Of a stretch of DNA of 44,103 nucleotides, positions 16,427 to 24,567 are shown in pieces (within the stretch, counting starts at the first letter, position 1; each line of letters begins with the position of its first letter). The position numbers and the translations under genes are program-made. The notes under the pieces were generated by a model that worked only from the letters and a program-made list of their open reading frames with translations, had not been told where the DNA came from and ran no database searches. Source of the DNA: Planctomycetaceae bacterium (GTDB lineage Bacteria; Planctomycetota; Planctomycetia; Planctomycetales; Planctomycetaceae); the NCBI GenBank assembly GCA_028284885.1, contig JANQQW010000320.1, forward strand, positions 1-44,103, written 5' to 3'.

Positions 16427-17899
16427 TCACGCCACGATCGACTCGATCACCTCGCCCGCGACGTCTGTCAGGCGGAACCGTCTTCCGTTGTAGCGGTAGG
16501 TCAGGCGTTCGTGGTCGAGGCCGAGGAGGTGGAGGATGGTGGCGTGGAGGTCGTTCACGTGGACCTTGTCGTCGGCCGCCTTGTAGCCGATCTCGTCGGA
16601 CGAGCCGTGGGTCACGCCCCCCTTCACGCCGCCACCCGCGAGCCAGGCGGTGAAGCAGTGCGGGTTGTGGTCGCGGCCCGGCTTCTTGGAGAGCTGGGCG
16701 ATCGGCAGCCGGCCGAACTCGCCGCACCAGACGACGAGCGTCTCGTCGAGCAGGCCGCGGGACTTCAGGTCGGCGAGCAGCCCGGCGACCGGCTTGTCGG
16801 TCTCGCCGGCGAACTGCGAGTGGTTCCCGGCGATGTCGTTGTGGCCGTCCCAGGACCGCTGGTTCTCCATGCCGCCGGAGTAGATCTGCACGAACCGCAC
16901 GCCCCGCTCGACGAGCCTTCGGGCGGTGAGGCACTGCTTGGCGAAGTGGTCGCACTTGGGGTCGCCGATGCCGTAGGCGTCCTGCATGTGCTTCGGCTCG
17001 CTGGCGATGTCGATCGCCTCCGGGGCGGCCGACTGCATGCGGTAGGCGAGCTCGAAGCTCTCGATGCGGGCCGCGAGCTCGGCCTCGGCCGGGTGCTGGT
17101 TCGCGTACTCGGTGTTGAGTTCCTTCAGGAAGTCGAGCCCGGCCCGCTGGGTCGACTCGGCGACGCCGTTCGGCCGAGCGAGGTTGTCGATCGGCGGCCC
17201 TTTCGGCCGGAGGTGTGTTCCCTGATAGGCCCCGGGGAGGAACGCGGCCCCCCAGTTGGCGGCGTGCCCCTTCGGCAGTCCACGGCCCTTGGGGTCGCTC
17301 ATCACGACGAAGCCGGGGAGGTTCCGGCTCTCGCTGCCCAGGCCGTACGTGACCCACGACCCCACGCACGGGAAGCCCATCCGCGGCATGCCGCAGTTCA
17401 TCATGAACAGGGCGGGCGAGTGGTTGTTCGACTCCGTGTGGCCGGAGTGGACGAAGGCCATCTCGTCGACGTGCTCGCCAAGGTGGGGGAACAGGTCGCT
17501 GACCATCTTCCCGCTCTCGCCTCGGGGCCGGAACTCGAACGGCGACTTCATCAGGTTGCCGACGGCGTTCTTGAAGAAGCCGGTGGTGTTGGTGAAGGTC
17601 GAGTCGAACTCCTTGATCGACTTGCCGTTCCACTTCTCGAGGGCCGGCTTGTGGTCCCACGTGTCGACGTGGCTGGGCCCGCCGTTGACGAAGATCCAGA
17701 TGACCCGCGTCGCCTTGCCGGTGAAGTGCGGGTCGACGGGGGCCAACGGGTTCAGCGACCGGTCCGCGGCGTCCGCGGCGAGCAGGCCCTCGTCGTGGAG
17801 CAGCCCGGCAAGACCGAGCAACCCGGCCCCGCAACCGGCGCGGGCGAGAAGTTGACGGCGGGAGGCGAGGGGCGAGTGCAGTGGGGGATGTCCGAACAC
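16427..17899 (-). CDS. DUF1501 protein with Tat-type leader
   Basis: A 490-residue protein of the DUF1501 family, distantly related to sulfatases and alkaline phosphatases and very abundant in planctomycetes. The leader has SRRQLLARAG followed by GAGLLGLAGLL, a Tat-type export signal. Landmarks are FVNGGPSHVDTWDHKP, SNNHSPALFMMNCG, YSGGMENQRSWDGHNDIAGNH, VVWCGEFGRLP and the C-terminal RLTDVAGEVIE. In most planctomycetes such genes sit directly after a DUF1549/DUF1553 (PSD1) cytochrome gene; none is present here, so this copy is an orphan. A 10-codon relic of a second copy lies about 1.4 kb away. Confidence 0.93.
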   Translation of the reverse strand: MFGHPPLHSPLASRRQLLARAGCGAGLLGLAGLLHDEGLLAADAADRSLNPLAPVDPHFTGKATRVIWIFVNGGPSHVDTWDHKPALEKWNGKSIKEFDSTFTNTTGFFKNAVGNLMKSPFEFRPRGESGKMVSDLFPHLGEHVDEMAFVHSGHTESNNHSPALFMMNCGMPRMGFPCVGSWVTYGLGSESRNLPGFVVMSDPKGRGLPKGHAANWGAAFLPGAYQGTHLRPKGPPIDNLARPNGVAESTQRAGLDFLKELNTEYANQHPAEAELAARIESFELAYRMQSAAPEAIDIASEPKHMQDAYGIGDPKCDHFAKQCLTARRLVERGVRFVQIYSGGMENQRSWDGHNDIAGNHSQFAGETDKPVAGLLADLKSRGLLDETLVVWCGEFGRLPIAQLSKKPGRDHNPHCFTAWLAGGGVKGGVTHGSSDEIGYKAADDKVHVNDLHATILHLLGLDHERLTYRYNGRRFRLTDVAGEVIESIVA

Positions 17900-17960
17900 G
17901 GAGGACTCTCGTAGAATTCCGGTTGGTCGTGGACTTCAAGTCTACCAGCGGAGCAGAGCT

Positions 17961-18185
17961 GTGAACAAACCGATCACCGGGACGGTCGTGGACGGCAGGC
18001 TGTCGCTGGACGAGGCGATCGACCTCCCGAACCACACGCGCGTCGAGCTGACGATCACTTCGATCACGAACGGCGACCACGATCGACCCGCGGCGACGGC
18101 CGAGTTCCTCGAGTTCATCAAGTCGAACCCGATCGACTCGGGCGGCATTCGGTTCACGCGCGACGAGTTGCATGAACGGGATTGA
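17961..18185 (+). CDS. Antitoxin, AF2212-like (DUF104)
   Basis: A 74-residue protein from GTG 17961. The first 35 residues (ITGTVVDGRLSLDEAIDLP, then TRVELTI) are the short beta-rich AF2212/DUF104 antitoxin pattern. The second half is acidic and charged and should wrap the partner toxin. Its last 14 bases overlap the next gene, a PIN-domain toxin, so the pair is translationally coupled, the usual arrangement with the antitoxin first. It probably neutralises the toxin and represses its own promoter. Confidence 0.8.
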   Translation: MNKPITGTVVDGRLSLDEAIDLPNHTRVELTITSITNGDHDRPAATAEFLEFIKSNPIDSGGIRFTRDELHERD

Positions 18186-18582
18186 CACCAATGTGCTGCT
18201 GTACGCGCACGAACCGGTCAAGCGGTCGAAGGCGACGGCGCTGCTCGCCCGCCTCCACCAGACCGGTGCGAGTGTCGTGCTCCCGTGGCAGGTGATTGGC
18301 GAGTACCTCGCCGGTTTGCCGCGTTGGGAGAACTTCGGTCGACTGTCCTCGACCGACGTCGAGAGCAACGTGTCGCGACTGATCGCCGGTTACGCCGTCG
18401 CGTTTCCCACGATCGACCTCGTCTCACGGGCGATCGATCTCCATCGTCGCCACAGCCTCTCGCACTGGGACTCGATGTTGCTCGCCGCCTGCGTCGAGGC
18501 GGGGGTGACGACGCTGTACTCCGAGGACCTGCAGGACGGGGCCGTCTACGAAACCGTCACCGTCGTCGATCCGTTCGCCTGA
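18172..18582 (+). CDS. PIN-domain ribonuclease toxin (VapC-like)
   Basis: A 136-residue PIN protein. Acidic residues that hold Mg2+ are visible in order: GIDTNVLLYA (D5), IGEYLAGL, LSHWDSMLLAAC and LYSEDLQDG. Length and the C-terminal VVDPF are standard for VapC toxins, which cut RNA, often tRNA or rRNA, and halt growth. All expected active-site positions appear intact, so the toxin should be active when the upstream antitoxin is lost. ATG 18172 overlaps the antitoxin gene by 14 bases. Confidence 0.9.
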   Translation: MNGIDTNVLLYAHEPVKRSKATALLARLHQTGASVVLPWQVIGEYLAGLPRWENFGRLSSTDVESNVSRLIAGYAVAFPTIDLVSRAIDLHRRHSLSHWDSMLLAACVEAGVTTLYSEDLQDGAVYETVTVVDPFA

Positions 18583-18593
18583 GCGGCAGGCGG

Positions 18594-18968
18594 TCAGGAC
18601 TCGGTCGGGAGGCCGGCTTCCTTCCAGCCGCGGAAGCCGCCGTCCATGGAGATCACGTTTTCGTAGCCCATCTTCTGGAGGGCGTCGGCGGCTAGGGCGG
18701 AACGGTAGCCGCCGCCGCAGTAGAGGACGATCTCGTCGGACGGGTCGGGAATCGTCTTCTCGACGTCGCGTTCGATGACGCCTTTGCCCAGGTGGACCGA
18801 CCCCGGCACGTGGGCCGCGGCGTACTCGCTCTCCTCGCGGACGTCGACGAGGTGGAACGTCTCGCCGGCCTCGAGGCGGGCCTGCACGTCGGCGACGGTG
18901 CACTCGCGGACGCGGGTCTTCGTGTCGTTGACGATGTCCAGAAATCGTGGGGCGTGCTGCTTGGCCAT
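18594..18968 (-). CDS. Rhodanese-like sulfurtransferase
   Basis: A 124-residue single-domain rhodanese. It shows VDVREESEYAAAHVPGSVHLGKG in the first half and the active loop LYCGGGYRS, whose Cys carries the persulfide, followed by GYENVISMDGGFRGWKEAGLP. There is no signal peptide, so it is cytoplasmic. Such proteins move sulfur to acceptors such as cyanide or thiols; the partner is unknown. It converges on the toxin gene, 11 bases apart, and has a GGAGAG site before its ATG. Confidence 0.92.
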   Translation of the reverse strand: MAKQHAPRFLDIVNDTKTRVRECTVADVQARLEAGETFHLVDVREESEYAAAHVPGSVHLGKGVIERDVEKTIPDPSDEIVLYCGGGYRSALAADALQKMGYENVISMDGGFRGWKEAGLPTES

Positions 18969-19027
18969 GGGCTCTCCTCGTTGACCTCAATCGTACCGGG
19001 CTTGAGCGGACGGGGACAAACGGGGCG

Positions 19028-19825
19028 TCAGTCGAGGTCGGCGAGGAACGACCGGATCGCGGCGTTCGTCGCGGCGGGATCCTCGAGCGGCGTCATGTGC
19101 CCCATGCCGTCGATCTGGACGAACGTGGCGTTCGGCGTGGCTTCGGCCATCGCGGCCATCTCGTCGGGCGGGGTGATCTCGTCGTGCTCGCCGCAGAGGT
19201 AGAGGGTCGGCACGTCGATGTCGGGGAGGAGTGACGTCGAGTCGGGCCGGTTCGCCATGCCGCCGAGGGCGGCGGCGATCGCCCGCGGTTCGCTGGCCAG
19301 CATGACCTTCCGCAACCCGTTGACGACCGAGGGCTGCGTGGAGCGAGTCCGGTCGGCGAACAGCTTGGGGATCATCGCCTCGACGGCCGCCTCCGGGCCG
19401 TTCGCGAGCACGCTCTTCGCCATCTTCGCCCGGTTGGCCCGTCCCTCGTCGGTGTCGGCGGCGGCTCGGGAGTCGCAGACGATCAACGCACGCAGTCGGT
19501 CGGCGTGCCGTTCGACGAACGGCCAGGCGACGTACCCGCCCATCGACAGGCCGCAGTAGACCACGGGCTCGGTGACGTCGAGTTCGTCGAGCAGGCCGGC
19601 CAGGTCGTCCGCGAGGTCCGACATCTCGACGACGTCCCGCGTGCCGCCGCTTCGTCCGAAGCCGCGGAGATCGGGGGCGACGACACGGTGAGTCCTGCTG
19701 AAGAACGCGGTCTGCCCCCGCCACATGGAGTGGTCGAGCGGGAAGCCGTGGACGAACAGGACCGGCGGGCCGTCCCCCTCGTCGAGCACGGCGAACTCGG
19801 CTTCCCGAACGTGGACGGTCTTCAC
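19028..19825 (-). CDS. Alpha/beta-fold hydrolase
   Basis: A 265-residue cytoplasmic hydrolase. It has the HGFPLDHSMW oxyanion region, DLRGFGRS, the nucleophile elbow GLSMGGYVA, the acid in CGEHDEITPP and the catalytic His in GMGHMTPLE. These are the marks of the broad 3-oxoadipate enol-lactonase/haloperoxidase-like group; the substrate cannot be deduced. A cap of helices lies between the nucleophile and the acid. It is on the same strand as the rhodanese gene, 59 bases upstream of it, so the two could share a transcript. Confidence 0.9.
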   Translation of the reverse strand: MKTVHVREAEFAVLDEGDGPPVLFVHGFPLDHSMWRGQTAFFSRTHRVVAPDLRGFGRSGGTRDVVEMSDLADDLAGLLDELDVTEPVVYCGLSMGGYVAWPFVERHADRLRALIVCDSRAAADTDEGRANRAKMAKSVLANGPEAAVEAMIPKLFADRTRSTQPSVVNGLRKVMLASEPRAIAAALGGMANRPDSTSLLPDIDVPTLYLCGEHDEITPPDEMAAMAEATPNATFVQIDGMGHMTPLEDPAATNAAIRSFLADLD

Positions 19826-19908
19826 GGCTTCGCTCCCGAGTCGTTGACCTGCGGCATGACAACGGGGAACGTAGTCCGCGTCCCGCCCCCCGACAACGGG
19901 AGAGACCC

Positions 19909-20325
19909 GTGGTGCACCAGGAACGCCTTCGTGTCGAGACCTCTGGTCACGGCGACATGCACGACCTCACCGACGAGGTCCGAGCGGTCGTGCGACGGAG
20001 CGGACTGGCGACGGGAACGGTGCAGGTCTTCAACGTCGGCAGCACGGGCGTCGTCGGGACGATCGAGTTCGAGCCGGGTCTCGTCGAGGACCTGCCGGCG
20101 ATCCTCGACCGGCTGATGCCGCCGAGCCGCGAGTACGAACACGAACGGACGTGGGGCGACGGCAACGGGCACTCGCACCTGCAGGCGACGACGCTGGGTC
20201 CGTCGCTCGGCGTGCCGTTCGCGGACGGCGACCTCGTCCTCGGGACGTGGCAGCAGATCTTCCACCTCGAGTGCGACGTCCGCCCCCGCCAACGCGAGGT
20301 CGTCGTCACCGTTCAAGGCGAGTAG
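19909..20325 (+). CDS. YjbQ/UPF0047 family protein
   Basis: A 138-residue protein of the YjbQ family, starting at GTG 19909 after a GGGAGAG site. Landmarks are GTVQVFNVGSTGVVG, the histidine stretch DGNGHSHLQATTLGPSLGVPF, LGTWQQIFHLECD and the C-terminal VVVTVQGE. Members have been tied to a minor thiamine-phosphate synthase activity, but the physiological role is not settled. The HSHLQ histidines probably bind metal or phosphate. Length is normal. Confidence 0.92.
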   Translation: MVHQERLRVETSGHGDMHDLTDEVRAVVRRSGLATGTVQVFNVGSTGVVGTIEFEPGLVEDLPAILDRLMPPSREYEHERTWGDGNGHSHLQATTLGPSLGVPFADGDLVLGTWQQIFHLECDVRPRQREVVVTVQGE

Positions 20326-20337
20326 CGTCCCGGTTGG

Positions 20338-20790
20338 TCAGTAGACGGCCGTCATCAGCTCGATGCCCGGGCGGACGGCCTCGCGCCACGCGTCGCCGAG
20401 CCGCGGGTCGTACTCGGGGTCGAACTCGCGGACCGCCTCCAGCAGCGTCTCGACCCACGCCGGGTAGAGGTCCGGCTGGACGTCGAGGTTCTCGTGGGCG
20501 TGCAGTCGACCCAGTCGTTCGAGTTCGGGCCGGACCGTGCCGTCGAGTTCGGCGTAGTCGAGCAGCCGGCGAATTCCCTCGCGGACGAGGCTGTTCTGCT
20601 TCTCCATGTCCACGCCGTGGAACTTCGCGCCGACTCCGGGAATGCGGTCGGCCAGCGTGGCGTAGAAGTGGTCGAAGAACTCGTCCCCGTGCCGGCAGCA
20701 CCGCTCGAAACTGGGGCGCACGGCGAGCGCCACGAGCAGGGCGAGCGCCCTTGAATGCTCCCCGTGACGGTCGTCCGTGCGGTCGTCCAC
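20338..20790 (-). CDS. Single-domain globin
   Basis: A 150-residue protein, starting at GTG 20790 or slightly downstream. From residue 26 it follows the flavohemoglobin-type globin pattern: SFERCCRHGDEFFDHFYATL, VDMEKQNSLVREGIRRLLDY, then LERLGRLHAHENLDV, whose histidine is the likely proximal heme ligand, and LYPAWVETLLEAV. There is no reductase domain, so it is a stand-alone globin that could bind O2 or NO. Its neighbours are a VIT1/CCC1 transporter and a hemerythrin gene. It converges on the YjbQ gene, 12 bases apart. Confidence 0.85.
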   Translation of the reverse strand: MDDRTDDRHGEHSRALALLVALAVRPSFERCCRHGDEFFDHFYATLADRIPGVGAKFHGVDMEKQNSLVREGIRRLLDYAELDGTVRPELERLGRLHAHENLDVQPDLYPAWVETLLEAVREFDPEYDPRLGDAWREAVRPGIELMTAVY

Positions 20791-20944
20791 GTTGGTGCGA
20801 AGTCCGTTCGAGTGGTGGTCCCCGGAAGGGTACTTTGACGAGGGGCGGTGCCGGTGTCGACTGCGAGCCGTACGTCGGTGACTCGACGCGGCGGGCGGTG
20901 CCGGTCAGCATCGCTGGCGAACCGAACTCGTCGCGGAGCCGAAC

Positions 20945-21694
20945 GTGTCCGACCATGCCGCCGATCCCGCCTCCCACACTCCGACCGCCGTGCACCAGCG
21001 GATCGCCACGGAGTCGAGTCCGGGCTATCTGCGGGACTTCGTGTACGGGGCAATCGACGGCTGCGTGACGACGTTCGCCATCGTCGCCGGTGTCGTGGGG
21101 GCGGCGCAGTCCGCCTCGTTGATCGTGGTCCTCGGGCTCGCCAACCTGCTGGCCGACGGACTCAGCATGGCGGTCGGCAACTACCTCGGGACGAAGTCCG
21201 AGGGGGAACTGCTCGAACGAGCGAGGCGGATCGAGGAACGGCACATCGACGAGGTGCCCGAGGGAGAACGCGAGGAGATCCGCGAGATCTTCCGGCAGAA
21301 GGGGTTCGAGGGCGACCTGCTGGAGCAGGTCGTCGAGGTGATCACGGCCGACCGCCGGCAGTGGGTGAACACCATGCTCGTCGACGAGTGGGGGCTGTCT
21401 TTGACGCGCGTGCGACCGTTGCGGGCCGCGCTCGTCACGTTCGCCGCGTTCGTCGTGGTCGGGTTCGTGCCGTTGCTTGTCTACGTCGTGATCCCGACGG
21501 CGACGTTCTCCGCGTCGACGACGTTCGCCGCCAGCTCGCTGACGACGGCCGCCGTCTTCTTCGCGGTCGGCGCGCTGAAGTCGCGCATCACGGAGACGAC
21601 GTGGTGGCGGGGTGGACTGGAGACGCTGTTGATGGGCGGAGCCGCGGCGCTCGTCGCCTACGGCGTCGGCGCCGGGCTCGGCCATCTCGCGTAG
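20945..21694 (+). CDS. VIT1/CCC1 family Fe2+/Mn2+ transporter
   Basis: A 249-residue membrane protein of the vacuolar-iron-transporter family. TM1 starts at FVYGAIDGCVTTFAIVAGVVGA, a family signature; TM2 holds LGLANLLADGLSMAVGNYLGTKSE. A charged cytoplasmic domain follows (EEREEI-rich, about residues 90-150), which in homologues binds metal, and then three C-terminal TM segments. It moves divalent iron or manganese across the cytoplasmic membrane or into a compartment. The stop codon abuts that of the convergent hemerythrin gene with no spacer. Confidence 0.93.
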   Translation: MSDHAADPASHTPTAVHQRIATESSPGYLRDFVYGAIDGCVTTFAIVAGVVGAAQSASLIVVLGLANLLADGLSMAVGNYLGTKSEGELLERARRIEERHIDEVPEGEREEIREIFRQKGFEGDLLEQVVEVITADRRQWVNTMLVDEWGLSLTRVRPLRAALVTFAAFVVVGFVPLLVYVVIPTATFSASTTFAASSLTTAAVFFAVGALKSRITETTWWRGGLETLLMGGAAALVAYGVGAGLGHLA

Positions 21695-22129
21695 TCAGTC
21701 CTTCGTCCCCACGTCCGACTGCACGGCTTCGAGCACCAGCTCGGTCTCGGCGTGTTCGTGCTTGGAGAGCCGCTCCAGCAGCTCGTCGAGGTCGTGTCCC
21801 GCCTCGTCCCAGCCTGAGAACCGCGGTTCGTCGGAGTGCAGGTGCTCCACCAGTCCGGCGAACGCCTCCAGCAGGGTGTCGTGCTGACGTCGCAACGACT
21901 CGCCACGCTTCACCAGGTGCGGGGCGTCCTCGAGCACGTCGCTGAGGTACCCGTCTTCCTCCTCCCACGCGAAGTGCTCTCGCAGCCGCGTGCGGAGGGC
22001 GTCGACGCGGTCCCCCATCTCGTCGAAGCGCGGGCTGCCGATCTCGCGGCACTCCTGCCACCACGCTCGCAGGGCGTCGATCTCCTCGTGGAGCTTCTCG
22101 TGCTCCTGGTCGATGCCGTGTCCACTCAT
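21695..22129 (-). CDS. Hemerythrin-domain protein
   Basis: A 144-residue four-helix protein starting at ATG 22129 with a GGAGGTG site just upstream. The di-iron ligands are visible in order: EHEKLHEEI, REHFAWEEEDG, LRRQHDTLLEAF and KHEHAETELVLEAV. This is the HHE/hemerythrin pattern; such proteins bind O2 or NO or store iron. It sits tail-to-tail with the VIT1/CCC1 gene and near a globin, suggesting a shared theme of iron and O2/NO handling. No second domain is present. Confidence 0.9.
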   Translation of the reverse strand: MSGHGIDQEHEKLHEEIDALRAWWQECREIGSPRFDEMGDRVDALRTRLREHFAWEEEDGYLSDVLEDAPHLVKRGESLRRQHDTLLEAFAGLVEHLHSDEPRFSGWDEAGHDLDELLERLSKHEHAETELVLEAVQSDVGTKD

Positions 22130-22245
22130 CACACACCTCCCGTTCTTCGCCGCGCGAACGCGGCACCGTGAATGCGATGCGGGGACGCGAATGCGGCTCC
22201 CACATCGAAAAACGCCCGGCCGCCTGAGCGGACGGGCGGCAAACG

Positions 22246-22962
22246 TCACCACGGATTTCTGCCCTGATTGTACTGCTGATAGTTCGAGAACGCCAGAAGA
22301 CCGAAGAGGATCGACGGGTACTCCAGGCCGTCGTAGAGGTACAGGAAGCCGATGGCGACGAGGGCCCCGACGACGAACCCCACCTTGAGCGCCGTCACGT
22401 TCCCGCGGTGCCCCTGCTTCCACACCAGCAGCTCGCGGCAGATGTTCCCGCCGTCGAGCGGCAGCACCGGCAGCAGGTTCACGAGGCCCCACCACAGGTT
22501 GATGTACTCCAGCTGGCCGATCGCGTGCCAGATCTGCAGCGGCACCTGCACGGCGACCTCCGGAGAGAGGACCAGCAACTGCTTCACGCCGAAGACGACG
22601 CCGAACAGCACGAACCCGGCCCCCGGTCCGGCGAACGAGATCCAGATCGCCCGCCCGGTCGTGTACCGCTTCGCGAACCGGCTGCCGGAGCTCGGCTGGT
22701 AGATGGCCAGCCCGCCGAAGTGGTAGAGCACGATCTGCACCGGGTAGCCCGAGTGGTAGGCCGCCAACGCGTGTCCCAGCTCGTGGACGAGGATCGACAC
22801 GAACAGGCAGAGGATCCAGACGAGCAGGAACTCGATCCCCGCCTCGACGAGCCCCCAGCCCATGATCGCCCCCACCACCCAGAAGCCGGGGTGCACTCGG
22901 CAGGGGATGCCGAACAACGAGAAGTGGAGATCGAACGGCGTCTCGCCAACCTGACCGAACAC
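22246..22962 (-). CDS. Site-2 protease family (M50) membrane metalloprotease
   Basis: A 238-residue integral membrane protein. The zinc site is HELGH at residues 60-64 inside a TM helix (SILVHELGHALAAYHSGYP), and the third ligand lies in NLLPVLPLDGGNI near residue 170. Additional TM segments are WVVGAIMGWGLVEAGIEFLL, the glycine-rich FAGPGAGFVLFGVVFG and VGFVVGALVAIGFLYLY. No PDZ or CBS domain is attached, so it is the minimal form. Substrate unknown. It is transcribed away from the retron, 297 bases from the RT start. Confidence 0.92.
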   Translation of the reverse strand: MFGQVGETPFDLHFSLFGIPCRVHPGFWVVGAIMGWGLVEAGIEFLLVWILCLFVSILVHELGHALAAYHSGYPVQIVLYHFGGLAIYQPSSGSRFAKRYTTGRAIWISFAGPGAGFVLFGVVFGVKQLLVLSPEVAVQVPLQIWHAIGQLEYINLWWGLVNLLPVLPLDGGNICRELLVWKQGHRGNVTALKVGFVVGALVAIGFLYLYDGLEYPSILFGLLAFSNYQQYNQGRNPW

Positions 22963-23056
22963 AGTCGTCCTCGCGGGAAAGGGCGCGGCGACTCTACCGC
23001 ACGTCGTTCCCCACCGCCAAGGCGCGGCCCCGGTCGTCGGCTACACTCCTCGGGAC

Positions 23057-23231
23057 GGCTCGTGGGTCGCACGAGATTCCTTCCCGTCACGCCTGACCGC
23101 GCGACGCGAAGCCTGCGGGGGTACCCCGTGGGAGAAGCGTTGTTCGACACTCGACGGTTCGGCGTTCGTTCGTTGCGACCCTGCAACGCAACGAACGCCG
23201 GGCACGGGACCAGTCGTGCGACCCACGAGCC
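23057..23231 (+). ncRNA. Candidate retron msr-msd RNA
   Basis: This 175-base segment has the layout of a retron template RNA. The outer arms a1 (23057-23074) and a2 (23214-23231) are an 18-bp perfect inverted repeat, GGCTCGTGGGTCGCACGA and its complement. Just inside a1 is an unpaired G (23075) that could be the branching guanosine. An msr-like hairpin lies at 23112-23132 (9 bp with two G-U pairs, loop GTA). The msd-like part is a long hairpin: 23160-23176 pairs with 23183-23200 with one bulged base and loop GACCCT. The a2 arm ends 27 bases before the reverse transcriptase start, on the same strand. Branch site and cDNA ends are inferred. Confidence 0.8.
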
Positions 23232-23258
23232 CGGTTTCCGACCTTCGACCCCCGTGCC

Positions 23259-24521
23259 GTGACCTACGCATTCCTGGCTCTCGTCGTCGTGGTGCTCGTG
23301 CTGCTCGCGACGTCGCTCTCCGGCTCGAAAGCGGGCGAGTCCCGTCGCCGTCGCGAGCCGGTCCGGCTCGTGCCGCTCCGCCGACGGAGGCAACCGCGTC
23401 GACTCTCGGCCCGCGCGGTGACGGAGCAGAAGCCGTACGCGTTCGCCCGCAGGATCACGTCGCCCAGCGGATACCTCGACGACTCCCGGGACGGCAGCGA
23501 GACGAAGCTCCGCAGCCTCGGTCTGCCGGTTCTCCGCACGCCGGCCGACGTCGCCGACTGGCTGGAGCTCCGCGTCGGCCAGCTCGCCTGGCTGGTCCAC
23601 TTCGACCTGCCCGGCCAGGCCCCCACGACCGAGCGAACGGCCCACTACGTCTTCCGTTGGAAGGCGAAGCGGTCCGGCGGGCACCGGCTGATCGAGAGCC
23701 CCAAGCCGCTCACCCGACGGGCCCAGGTCCGCATCCTCGACGAGATCCTCCGACGCGTTCCGACGCACCCGGACGCACACGGTTTCGTTCCGGGCCGGTC
23801 GATCGTGACGAACGCGCGGCCACACGTCGGCCGCCGCGTCGTGCTGAAGCTCGACCTCGAGAACTTCTACGCCTCCGTCCGGTTCAACCGCGTGGTCGCC
23901 CTGTTCCGGTCGCTCGGCTACGCACGGGAGGCGGCCGTCTGGCTCGCCCGTCTCTGCACGTCGGCCGCGCCGTCGAGTCTGCGGTTCCCCGACAACCAGA
24001 CCGACGCCCTGCGGCCCTACCTCGGCCGGCACCTCCCGCAAGGAGCACCGACCTCCCCCGCACTCGCGAACCTCTCCGCCTTCTCGCTCGACGTGCGGCT
24101 CGCGGGGCTCGCCCGCTCCTTCCACGCGAACTACACCCGCTACGCGGACGACCTCACGTTCTCCGGCGACCGTCCGTTCCTGCTGTCGCTGCGGACGTTC
24201 GTCCCGCTCGCCCAGCAGGTCGTCCGGCAGGAGCGCTTCGGCGTGAACCGCCGCAAGCGGAAGGTGCTTCGCGACAACCAGCGGCAGCAGGTGACCGGCG
24301 TCGTCGTCAACGAGCACCCGAACGTCGCCCGTGCCGACTACGACCGGCTGAAGGCGATCCTGCACAACTGCACGAAGCACGGACCCGCCTCGCAGAACCG
24401 GGACGCCCACCCGGACTTCGCCGCGCACCTCCGCGGCCGCGTGGCCCACGTCGCCCAGCTCAACCCGAGGCGCGGCGCGAAGCTGCTCGCCCTCTACGAG
24501 CAGGTCGACTGGCGCCGCTGA
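23259..24521 (+). CDS. Retron-type reverse transcriptase with N-terminal membrane anchor
   Basis: A 420-residue reverse transcriptase from GTG 23259. Motifs in order: HRLIESPKP (142 on), HGFVPGRSIVTNARPH with the retron region-X NAxxH at 185-189, LDLENFYASV (the first catalytic Asp), PQGAPTSPALANL, RYADDLTFSG with YADD at 295-298, and VTGVVVN at 345-351, the retron region-Y VTG. No maturase or HNH domain follows, arguing against a group II intron. The 100 residues before the RT core include ETKLRSLGLPVLRTPADVADWL, as in myxobacterial-type retron RTs. Odd: residues about 4-21 are a strong hydrophobic segment followed by an arginine-rich stretch, suggesting membrane anchoring. It should copy the upstream RNA into branched ssDNA. 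Confidence 0.9.
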   Translation: MTYAFLALVVVVLVLLATSLSGSKAGESRRRREPVRLVPLRRRRQPRRLSARAVTEQKPYAFARRITSPSGYLDDSRDGSETKLRSLGLPVLRTPADVADWLELRVGQLAWLVHFDLPGQAPTTERTAHYVFRWKAKRSGGHRLIESPKPLTRRAQVRILDEILRRVPTHPDAHGFVPGRSIVTNARPHVGRRVVLKLDLENFYASVRFNRVVALFRSLGYAREAAVWLARLCTSAAPSSLRFPDNQTDALRPYLGRHLPQGAPTSPALANLSAFSLDVRLAGLARSFHANYTRYADDLTFSGDRPFLLSLRTFVPLAQQVVRQERFGVNRRKRKVLRDNQRQQVTGVVVNEHPNVARADYDRLKAILHNCTKHGPASQNRDAHPDFAAHLRGRVAHVAQLNPRRGAKLLALYEQVDWRR

Positions 24522-24567
24522 CCAAAATTCCTCTTTGACCAGAGTCCCGCACCGGGAGTGCCTCGTC

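Noticed and set aside
16427-17899. Partner DUF1549/DUF1553 cytochrome gene for DUF1501
   Set aside because: No such gene lies within the window on either side; the DUF1501 gene is an orphan here.
22246-22962. M50 protease as the retron's effector
   Set aside because: It is divergent and has its own upstream region; it looks like a common stand-alone membrane protease.
23259-24521. Reverse transcriptase as a group II intron or diversity-generating retroelement protein
   Set aside because: No maturase or HNH domain, no domain V-like RNA downstream, no template/variable repeat pair seen; the NAxxH and VTG motifs and upstream a1/a2 arms point to a retron.
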